From: Meira nashicola
Taxonomy: Eukaryota > Basidiomycota > Exobasidiomycetes > Exobasidiales > Brachybasidiaceae
Assembly: GCA_001600355.1 (NCBI GenBank)
Contig: BCJU01000002.1
Span: forward strand, 2,604,001-2,668,000
Reading direction: 5' to 3'
DNA length: 64,000 nt
Shown: positions 8,769 through 17,103 of the stretch, one piece after another
How the letters are laid out: every line of letters starts with the position of its first letter
Numbering within the stretch: the stretch's first letter is position 1
The notes under the pieces: generated by a model
Databases searched by the model: none
What the model saw: the letters and a program-made list of their open reading frames with translations, nothing else
Told to the model about the DNA's origin: nothing
Made by a program: the position numbers and the translations under genes

Positions 8769-10799
8769 TCAACGTTTTCTCTTGCCATGTAAAGCATGAA
8801 TAGCTTGCTTTTGTGTCCTTTTAAACGCCTTAATTGATTTCTTGATACGATGTTCCGAACGCTTCTTGTGCCTATGAAGTATCGTCTTGAAATCACCTTG
8901 ACCGTATTTTCCACCCTTCACTCCCGGTTTGGAAAATTTATACGCCGAAGCAATAGCCTTGAGCTTGTCGTACGCTTCTTTTGCTTTCACAGATAGTTTT
9001 GCTGGATATACGTTGAAATTCAGGGAAGCACGCTGTAGCTCAATTAACTGCAAGAAAGCTTCGTTCAATTTGGCTTGTTCTTTGGTCTGACGGAGAAGAT
9101 TATTTGCCTTCTTCTTTGAGCTATTTGTGAAGCGGTGAACCTCTTTGCCAAACTTTGTCAATTTGCGATGTGCTTTGCGATACGATCTCCCTAGATCGAC
9201 TTGCAATTTCACCATCTCATTGTGCAGAATCATGCTCATCTTGACATAAGCTTTCATCATTTCTAGCGTCCATGCTTCCCACGTTTTCTGGAGAGCGTTT
9301 ATCAATTGCTTTGAACGAGGATGAATCTCATTCCAAATATTTGTCGCTTCCGTCTGTATCATTTTTGCTTCTTTTGACAGAACAGTAGAGAAAGTATTGA
9401 ATGTTTCACCGGTAATTCCTCCATACAAAGTTGACCATTGCTTCTGTAAACCATTGACAAGTGTTTTTGCTGCACGCGAGGGTTTTTGAAGTCGAGAGAA
9501 AGGGTCAATGCTACGCAGTTGGAATGTAGATGCATCTTTCAAATGTGAGACTTCAACCGTGGATACCTTTGAGGGTGTAGATAAGAACCATTCAGCTGCT
9601 TTGGACGAATACGTTGTCTCCGGTTGAAATACCATTATATCTTTTTTACCTTTCATTACCAAGCTCAAATCTCTTGAGGCCGCCTGTCTTGTTGCGAATT
9701 GTTTTGCCTTTTTCTTGATGTATGCTGCATCTCTGATTGTGGTTATTGTCACGCCTGGATTGCACTTTGCAGTACCACCGAACGGTGAAGCTTTTCCGAC
9801 CACAATCAGTCCTTTGCTGGCCTTTGAAGAGATAACCGAGAGAGATTTGTTCAATTGGGCAAATGCCGTAGGTGTTGCCTGTTCAGCATTGTTTGCCAGC
9901 TTGCTTATACTCGCTTGATTGTTGAGCGATTGCGGTGGACTTGTGCGCCAGACAGGCATTACACCCGATGCCAACAAAACGACGAGGAGACTGATTAAAG
10001 CGCGGAAGGCTTTGCTTGCCAACAATGTTCGATCGATCTTGAATGGAAATCCAGGTGGAGGGGTTGGTGTGGTGGGAGCAGAAGGGATGACTATCATCTC
10101 TTTCTTTGCTTTTGAGAATTCAGCAACCGGATCTGTGGACGATTCAATAGTGTGGTGAGGGCTTGATGCGTCCGATCCCACGGCATCTGTTAAAGTAGCA
10201 CGGTCTTCCATTTCATTTTTGTCATCGTGTACAACATTATCAATCTTTGACAGATAGTGCTCAGGTCGCTTTTCTTCAGTGATTGTGGAGTCTGGATCAG
10301 TAACTTGCTGGAACGAACTATCTAGAGGATCAGGAAATTTGAGTAAGCTTGACGAAGTTGATGAATTGATTAATTCTGAATTCCGCAAAGTTGTCAACGA
10401 GTTTCGAGAAGGTAAGATTTCGCTCTCTTCCAATCCACCTTTGTCCAACAATTCTTGATCAGCAGTATTATTCAATTCGCCTGATTGCGATGATTGCATG
10501 CTAGATAGCCCAGCAGGTCTAATCATCATTCCAGAAGCCGAAAAATTTGAACTACGGTTGGCTAAATCATCAAAACTTTCCGTCAATCCATTACCAAGCA
10601 AATCTTCATCATCTGTGATTTCACCTCTTTCAGATCTTGGTGCATCCACTAATTCAAAATCTTCATCCCCATCTAAGCTTGATAAATCACTCATATCTGT
10701 TGGCAATGATGTCGTTGTTCGTGAAGATGCAGATAATGTTGGCGATAAAGCTCTCCCACCAAAATCTGACGGTACAGGAGAAAAGCGTGGGCTAGTCAT
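8769..10799 (-). CDS. Single-pass membrane protein of unknown function with N-terminal AIM/LIR-like motif
   Basis: Not recognised as a named gene. The 676-residue product starts at the ATG at 10797-10799; upstream in-frame sequence lacks an ATG. The N-terminal 260 residues are acidic, Ser-rich and probably disordered. They contain DGDEDFELVD at 43-52, which fits an Atg8-interacting motif (aromatic-x-x-aliphatic after acidic residues). One transmembrane segment is predicted at about 265-284 (FRALISLLVVLLASGVMPVW). The C-terminal 390 residues hold long Lys/Gln-rich helices, likely amphipathic or coiled coil, and end in a very basic tail (HGKRKR). This layout, AIM then one membrane span then amphipathic helices, resembles Atg39-type receptors, but that is analogy only. 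Confidence 0.75.
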   Translation of the reverse strand: MTSPRFSPVPSDFGGRALSPTLSASSRTTTSLPTDMSDLSSLDGDEDFELVDAPRSERGEITDDEDLLGNGLTESFDDLANRSSNFSASGMMIRPAGLSSMQSSQSGELNNTADQELLDKGGLEESEILPSRNSLTTLRNSELINSSTSSSLLKFPDPLDSSFQQVTDPDSTITEEKRPEHYLSKIDNVVHDDKNEMEDRATLTDAVGSDASSPHHTIESSTDPVAEFSKAKKEMIVIPSAPTTPTPPPGFPFKIDRTLLASKAFRALISLLVVLLASGVMPVWRTSPPQSLNNQASISKLANNAEQATPTAFAQLNKSLSVISSKASKGLIVVGKASPFGGTAKCNPGVTITTIRDAAYIKKKAKQFATRQAASRDLSLVMKGKKDIMVFQPETTYSSKAAEWFLSTPSKVSTVEVSHLKDASTFQLRSIDPFSRLQKPSRAAKTLVNGLQKQWSTLYGGITGETFNTFSTVLSKEAKMIQTEATNIWNEIHPRSKQLINALQKTWEAWTLEMMKAYVKMSMILHNEMVKLQVDLGRSYRKAHRKLTKFGKEVHRFTNSSKKKANNLLRQTKEQAKLNEAFLQLIELQRASLNFNVYPAKLSVKAKEAYDKLKAIASAYKFSKPGVKGGKYGQGDFKTILHRHKKRSEHRIKKSIKAFKRTQKQAIHALHGKRKR

Positions 10800-12071
10800 G
10801 ATGTTGATGGTGTTGCTATTAAAAAGGGTTCCGTTGATCTTGATTAGTGAGAGTACTTGATTCGAATTTGCTGAGCATACATCTATCTTAATTGATGAAA
10901 TCCAATCAAGGAAGAGAGACTTTTGATATAAAATCAAATGAAGTTGGCACTTTATACCTTTGGTCAGCCCTTTCAAAGGAACAAGGCAAGTGAAGGTCAA
11001 GAATGAGTTTTGTGAATAATGATTGATGCAAAATAGAGGGGCTGCGTGTGTGCATATATGAGGTTGAGCCGCTAAGTAGACTGGCCCAGTGCCGAAAAAA
11101 TTTCAAAATAGAAAAACCATCAGGGCGCACGGCTTCAAATAATTTATGTATTTTGCTGAGCAATAACCTCGTCGGCTATCATCCGAGCTTCTCCTAACGT
11201 GGAAGCAATAAGATAATAGTGCTAACGTGAATGGAAGTTGTAGAACATAATTGTTGGATGATTAAGCTCTATTTGCTACCATTTTTATAAAAGCAGTCAC
11301 AATAATTACCGCACATACAAAAAAGTATCTTTTCAATAATTTTCGATTGGATGAATAGCTTCCACACCGGCAAGAAAGGGTATCATGATTCAACTTTGAC
11401 CTCATCAATCAATATTTCTCCCATCAGGTGTGAAAAGCTTATTTCATCCGCCCTGAACTCCTTTGTCCTCATGATCATTATTAATACGCCTTCTCCACGC
11501 AATATGCAGGGTGTGTGGCAGATTATGCACTTTGAACTTTTTTTTGTGTGATTGTTGCTTATCACGCACGGGCCAGAACACCCAAATTTTACAGCCTCTT
11601 CAACCTTATCAGCTTAAACAAAAGCAAATACCACGCGACTAATTCCAGTCAGCTGCCCTAGACTACAGTAGTCACATGTTTAATAATCGTAGAACAACAC
11701 CTTCGGGTTCCGGGAGAACGCGTTTTAATGCGCAAATTTTAAGCTGAACGCCTAGCCTTCTTGTTCAAGCGGAGATGTTTCTTGAGCTTGAATTGGTGGA
11801 CTGGATTCGCGTGCAACCTTTTTTTTTTTCTTCACTTTCGCTTAGGAAGTTTTGAAGGCTCAAGTTCAAAAGAGTGAATAATCATCACATTAACAATCAC
11901 CAAATACACTCAACAATACAAACAAAAATCAAAATTCCGATGGCATACGCATAATTAATATTCACTGCTTTTAGCGCAAGGAAGAAAAGAAGGCAGGAAA
12001 AAAGGGGGGTTGAAGTTTAAGGAAGCCTCTGAGCAAGTGAAAATTGTGCTTTATAACCATCACAAATCAAG
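10800..12071. other. Long divergent intergenic region before LOS1
   Basis: About 1.27 kb separates the membrane protein gene (minus) and LOS1 (plus). It contains a run of eleven T near 11819-11829 and an A/C-rich stretch at 11880-11935 that is probably LOS1 5' leader. Short ATG frames near 11351-11551 look random. No RNA gene was seen. Confidence 0.5.
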
Positions 12072-15000
12072 ATGGAAGAGCAACTGTTGCAAGCTGTGCA
12101 AATCGCTTCTTCACCCGCTGGTCAAGATCCAAACATCGTTCAAGATGCATTAACGTTTCTTGAACAAGTCAAGCTTAATTCGCAAGAAGTTTGGTCACCA
12201 GCTTGGAATATTTTCGCAGCTCGCTCAAAGGAAAGTCAAAGGCCACTTCATTCACATCAACAGCGACTTTTTGGTCTAAGTTTGGTGACCGATTTCTTGG
12301 AAAATAAGATATCCACCCAAAATGATCCTGGACAAGCTGTCGCTTTCCTCCAAGCTTCTGCTTTAAAGCACTTTGACGAAGAATATATCGGTGGTACAGG
12401 TGAAGATGGAGCACCATACGTCAAAAACAAATTCGCACAATTTCTGTCTTGTCTTTTGGTGCAGACGTATGGCTTGCCTCCTCCTTTTACCTTGTTACCC
12501 GATCTTGTAGGTAGAATGCGCACACACAATGCGTCCTCCTCTTCAGCATTGAACCCAACTTCGACGGATATGGTCCTTCGATTGCTACATGAAATCAGCG
12601 TCAATTTAGGCTCAGATGCTACCTTGCGTGCCGTAAGGTCAAGAGAACGTGTTGCCCGTGATACTGCGATTCGAGATGAGATTCGCTCTTCTCAAGCAAC
12701 AGGAATCGCAGATGCTGTTTGGAAAGTGATCGAAGAAAGTTTTGCCAAAACGCAAGAACTTGCCTCTGCACCTGCTTCTTCAACGGACGGACAAGGCTGG
12801 AGCATGACGAGATCTGTCGAGGTTACATGCGGTGCTTGTGAAGTGATTGGTGATTATGCTTCGTGGATTGATATCAGCTTGGTGGTTACACCGGACACTG
12901 TCGCTTTACTCTATCGCCTTTTGCAGGATAACAATCCAAACATTCGCTCGGCAGCGTCAGACGCACTGAATGGGATCGTATCAAAAGGCATGAAATCTCC
13001 CGATAAGATGACTTTAATACGGATCTTGAATTTGACGAGCATGGTTGGCGATCTAGAGCGTAAAACGCGCAAGCCAGAAGGTGCCAGCGAGCTCCCCGAT
13101 GAAGAGGTGATTTTCCGCGAACATTTGGCTAAACTAGCAAATGCAGTTGCGATTGAGATTGCAAAGGTTGTTGAAGATGGTTCTGCTCCTTCAGAAATGA
13201 GATCGGAAGCTGATGGAATGCTTTTGAGTCATATGCACCTTGTGCTAGATTTCTTGACGGATGAATATGACGAAATGGCTGATCACGTTATGCCATGCAT
13301 CGGTGTCGTGTTGACGATCTATAAAAGGTTGCAAAGACAAAGCAGTATTGCACAAGCGCATGCAACCGGTCTGCCCGCCACCCAAGGCACTTTGACTCCG
13401 GAAAAATCCAACATATTGTCAAGACTGATGGGTATAATCTTGATCAAAATGAAGTTTGACGATGATTCAGAATGGAAAGGTACACACGATGAAGAAGAAG
13501 ATGACGATGACGATGATGAAACTGCAAAGTTTATCCAATTACGAAAACAATTGCAGCAACATGCAGCTTCGATTGCTGGCATCGATGAAAGTTTGTTCAG
13601 CACGCCAACAATCAACCTCATCTACGAGACTTTGAATGCATGTGATGCATTTTTGAACAATTCAGGGCCAGAAGTTTCTTGGCAGCGGACCGAACTTGCA
13701 TTATTTGCAGTGTACTTCGTTGGTGAAATCCTTACCACCAGTAATGCTCAACCCAAAGCAGCCGTTGGACCGATGTCATTCGTTAGTTTACCAGCCAATA
13801 CACCCAAATCAGTACGCAACAAACCTCCAGAAGGATTTTTACTTTCTCTCACTTTGAATCAATTGGGTGAAGTGATTCAACGATTTTACGAGTCAAAAGT
13901 TTCTGCATTTCGTCATTCAGCTGTGCAGTTGCAATATTTTGATTGTTCGGTTCGTTATGCAGCCTTTTTCTCTGTACGTCCAGAAATGTTGGCAGATGCT
14001 TTAACTCCATTCCTTGATTGGCGAGGAATCCATAACGAGAGCAAAAGTGTACGCTGTCGAACCGATTATCTGTTCCTTCGATTCGTAAAAGAGACTCGTG
14101 ACCATATTCAATCGAGCTATGTACAGAGAATCTTGGAAAGTATGCGAAGCGTTTTGGTCGTATCAGCAAAGATTGAACCTGTTGGACAAGGTGAGGATCC
14201 ATTCGAAGAAGCGCTCAAGAAGTCGGCCGTATTTGATCGTCAATTGGACTTGTTTGAAGCTTGTGGAGTGCTATTGCAATTATTACGTCAAACACCGGAT
14301 TCTCAAATGATGATGCTGAAAGCTTTGATTGAACCTCTTTCGGATCAATTTCGTCAAGCTGTTGAAGCAAGATTGGCAGATGAGAACAACCTGCAGGCTG
14401 TTCTACAAATACATCATTTGTTCTTCGCATTAGCAAATCTGGCAAAAGGATTCCCAGACATCTCGTCTTCCAGTTCGGCACAAACTTTGCCGTGGATGGA
14501 GCTATTTAAAGGAATTATCGAACAAATGCTTACCACATTACAAACAGGAGCTTTGAGCAGCTTCAAAGTGATTCGGGATGCTGCTAGAGGAGCATTTAGT
14601 CGAATGGTTTCAACAACTGGTTTTATTGCATTGCCGTACGTTCCGTCGCTTTTGCAAATTTTGCTGCCACGATTGAGCGAAAATGAGCTACTTGACTTTT
14701 ACAACTTTTTGGGTTTGATCACAGCAAAATACAAGACCGATCTAGCTTCTGTGATGGACGAGATGTTGGACTCTCTTTTGGATCGCACTTTCTATTTCTT
14801 GAATCAAGACGTAAGTGGAACAGATGACATTCTTACACGTGAACAATTGATCAAAGGATACGTGACATTCTTGTCTACTTTGATCGGTGCAGGCTTGGAT
14901 GAAGTTTTACGTTCAGACCGTAATCAAAGCAAGCTTGAAACAGTTTTGCAATCTTTGGTGTTTTATGCAACAAACAGTCCTCCTGCTACTGTTCGCAATA

Positions 15001-15455
15001 TTGCTAATGTCATGACTCGCTTAGTGACGTTGTGGTTAGAAAAAATCACTTCGAGCGGTCCCGGAGATTCTCCCACTTTACCGACAACGAACGGAAATGG
15101 AGCCAATGCTCAGATTGCAAGTCCTCGCTTACCTTTGCCTGGATTTGAGCAATTCGTCTACAACACCTTTGTCGCTTTGATCTTCGAAATTCCCAGTAAA
15201 CCATCTTTTGATTTTAACGATGCTCAAAGTCAAATCGCATTAACGGAATTGTGCAGTCTAGCAAAAGCAATTTATCAAAAGAGAGGTCAAGAATTCGTTG
15301 ATATGCTTTTGACGGCATACTTTCCTTCGATCAATTGTCCTTCCGAATTAGCAAACGAATTCGTTTTAGCATTACAAAAGCAAGAAACAAAAGTGTTTAA
15401 GAAAAGTTTGGAGACGTTTATTCTTCGTTCGCGTACTTCGACAAATGTTGCATGA
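12072..15455 (+). CDS. LOS1: Exportin-T (Los1), tRNA nuclear export receptor
   Basis: Karyopherin-beta family receptor that carries mature tRNA from nucleus to cytoplasm with Ran-GTP. The 1,127-residue product is built of HEAT-type helical repeats throughout. It begins MEEQLLQAVQIASS, with an importin/exportin N-terminal fold, and RLFGLSLVTDFLENKI corresponds to the conserved Xpo1-type segment. The C-terminal part (LLDRTFYFLNQDVSGTDD, ATVRNIANVMTRLVTLW) resembles fungal Los1 and animal XPOT. An acidic loop (DEEEDDDDDDE) lies at about 473-483. Length is close to the yeast protein (1,100). There is no intron across 3.4 kb. The start ATG follows an A-rich leader (AATCAAGATGG). Confidence 0.93.
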   Translation: MEEQLLQAVQIASSPAGQDPNIVQDALTFLEQVKLNSQEVWSPAWNIFAARSKESQRPLHSHQQRLFGLSLVTDFLENKISTQNDPGQAVAFLQASALKHFDEEYIGGTGEDGAPYVKNKFAQFLSCLLVQTYGLPPPFTLLPDLVGRMRTHNASSSSALNPTSTDMVLRLLHEISVNLGSDATLRAVRSRERVARDTAIRDEIRSSQATGIADAVWKVIEESFAKTQELASAPASSTDGQGWSMTRSVEVTCGACEVIGDYASWIDISLVVTPDTVALLYRLLQDNNPNIRSAASDALNGIVSKGMKSPDKMTLIRILNLTSMVGDLERKTRKPEGASELPDEEVIFREHLAKLANAVAIEIAKVVEDGSAPSEMRSEADGMLLSHMHLVLDFLTDEYDEMADHVMPCIGVVLTIYKRLQRQSSIAQAHATGLPATQGTLTPEKSNILSRLMGIILIKMKFDDDSEWKGTHDEEEDDDDDDETAKFIQLRKQLQQHAASIAGIDESLFSTPTINLIYETLNACDAFLNNSGPEVSWQRTELALFAVYFVGEILTTSNAQPKAAVGPMSFVSLPANTPKSVRNKPPEGFLLSLTLNQLGEVIQRFYESKVSAFRHSAVQLQYFDCSVRYAAFFSVRPEMLADALTPFLDWRGIHNESKSVRCRTDYLFLRFVKETRDHIQSSYVQRILESMRSVLVVSAKIEPVGQGEDPFEEALKKSAVFDRQLDLFEACGVLLQLLRQTPDSQMMMLKALIEPLSDQFRQAVEARLADENNLQAVLQIHHLFFALANLAKGFPDISSSSSAQTLPWMELFKGIIEQMLTTLQTGALSSFKVIRDAARGAFSRMVSTTGFIALPYVPSLLQILLPRLSENELLDFYNFLGLITAKYKTDLASVMDEMLDSLLDRTFYFLNQDVSGTDDILTREQLIKGYVTFLSTLIGAGLDEVLRSDRNQSKLETVLQSLVFYATNSPPATVRNIANVMTRLVTLWLEKITSSGPGDSPTLPTTNGNGANAQIASPRLPLPGFEQFVYNTFVALIFEIPSKPSFDFNDAQSQIALTELCSLAKAIYQKRGQEFVDMLLTAYFPSINCPSELANEFVLALQKQETKVFKKSLETFILRSRTSTNVA

Positions 15456-15891
15456 AGTGTTTATTTTTGGATTTTCGCAACAGCAAAAGCAAACCTCAAT
15501 CGCAGTTTCCCAAGAAAAAATCTCTTTCCTGCTTGCAAATCTTCTGATTCCGGCTCTTGGCTTTTTAGAATATGTATATCAGGTGTCAGGTAGGATAAGG
15601 AGTATCATCAGAATCGCTAATAAAAAGCAAAACTTTCCATCAATGATTCCCGTCGCCACACAGAGACGACAAGGCAAGTTTATACATCCCCCTTAATCAT
15701 AGAATCAATCAAACATGTGTATTATCACTTTCAAAGGCAGTCCGTTTATTGTCGTAAGTCATTAAACGAGAATATCAATGCCTATCAATCTCATGAAAAC
15801 TGAAATCAATTTGTAAACAATAATGCGAGCATGTGTGAAACATTTAGTTGAAGTAGTGATAATACAGTGTAAAAGCAAGAAAAATGCTCAC
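15456..15891. other. Convergent intergenic region, LOS1 / NECAP 3' flanks
   Basis: 436 bp between the ends of two converging genes. It holds presumed 3' untranslated regions only; no gene or repeat was recognised. Confidence 0.5.
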
Positions 15892-16587
15892 TCAATTCCT
15901 CTTGCTGGGAGGAGGTGGGAGAAGTGAACCACCTCCGAATCCTGACAATCCAGAAGAGCCAGTATTCGACTGTTCCCGAATCTTTCTGCCGGCATGCGAT
16001 CCTGGAATTTTGATGCTGAAAGTTTGACCTTCTTTAAGACTATAATCTTGCTTTGGTCCTGTTGGTATATGTGGAGAAGGTTCGTTTGTTGCATCGACAA
16101 GATCTCCTTCGCCTGATGTTGAAGATTGAGGTTTATCTTTTGCTTCTTTAGCTGCTTTTGCACGTTTTGTCCAATCTTGTAAAGCGACATTAAAATCAAA
16201 CGATTCACTTCGATCTTGAAAACCCATACCGATGAATGCCCTTTTCTTCTTTCCTGTATCAGAAGATGATGTAGCTTCTTCACTTTCAACCCTTAAAACA
16301 AAATAACGTGAAGAATCCAAAACGGATTCAACAGATTGTCCTGTGATATCATAAGGACAAAGTGCGAATAATTCACCTGAATTTCCATCTTCTAATCTAA
16401 TGGAACATTTTTGACCTTGTTCAATTATACGTAATCTACCTTTCCATAAAAATGCTTCCATATCTCCCCATTCTGCTGCTCTATATCCTGCCGTTGAACT
16501 TCTTGGTGGAATTTTATAAACAAAACATTCTCGAGCGACATATAATACCGTTTCATATTCTTCCGATCCGAAATCCATCTTTGTCAT
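15892..16587 (-). CDS. NECAP family endocytic adaptor-associated protein
   Basis: NECAP (DUF1681) proteins bind the AP-2 adaptor and act in clathrin-coated vesicle formation. The PHear domain occupies about residues 10-160: ETVLYVARECFVYKIPPR, GYRAAEWGDMEAFLWKGRLR, and SSRYFVLRVE. IGMGFQDRSESFDFNVALQD is the signature segment near its end. The C-terminal 65 residues are disordered and contain FSIKIPG, a sequence shared with plant and animal members. The WVQF-type AP-2-binding tail of mammalian NECAP1 is not visible; the protein ends in a Pro-rich sequence. The length of 231 is within the family range. It starts divergently from the 17.1-kb gene. Confidence 0.93.
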   Translation of the reverse strand: MTKMDFGSEEYETVLYVARECFVYKIPPRSSTAGYRAAEWGDMEAFLWKGRLRIIEQGQKCSIRLEDGNSGELFALCPYDITGQSVESVLDSSRYFVLRVESEEATSSSDTGKKKRAFIGMGFQDRSESFDFNVALQDWTKRAKAAKEAKDKPQSSTSGEGDLVDATNEPSPHIPTGPKQDYSLKEGQTFSIKIPGSHAGRKIREQSNTGSSGLSGFGGGSLLPPPPSKRN

Positions 16588-17103
16588 TAATGAGTAGGAA
16601 AAAGAGAGGAGAATTATTGATCATTGGAATACGTCAAAAAGAATAATCATTTCGTCAGACCAACACTTTACGTTCACACGCGTACACGTGGTATAAACAT
16701 AGACTGTGCATTCAATGATGATTCTTGGCGTCAAGAAAGCGCGCACGGACGATTCCAATATAATTTCCTCCCGCGCCACATTTATACATATGTACGATTC
16801 CGTATCCGTGCTTGTGTTCCAGCTCTGCCTCTCTTCGTGGCAATTTGAATTCAATCTCCGTCAAAGTCACGCCCGGAACCTCAAAGGAAAAAAATCTCAT
16901 TACACACCTTTTCTATCTTTCTGAACTTCCAATCATAAGCCTCCCATTTTGTGTCCCGTTACTCCCGATACAGAATTTGATCGTTCATCCTATCATCTCT
17001 TACTTCTCTGTCTTCATTCACGCATATGATTAAGTTTTGTTAGAGCTTTAAAGCTTTTTCTTTCATCGTTCAATGCCTTGATTAGAGGCCAAAAGGTCAA
17101 TAA
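16588..17103. promoter_or_regulatory. Divergent promoter region, NECAP and ULP2-related gene 1
   Basis: 516 bp upstream of two divergent starts. Short blocks here recur upstream of the second ULP2-related gene: CTTTCTGAACTTCCAA near 16917 and near 19096. A related TTTGTGTCCC/TTTATGTCCC follows each, and both genes start in the context AATAAATG. The promoter was therefore probably duplicated with the gene. Confidence 0.55.

Noticed and set aside
10800..11000. N-terminal extension of the membrane protein
   Set aside because: It starts from TTG only; the sequence is unlike the rest, and the ATG at 10799 begins a typical fungal N-terminus.
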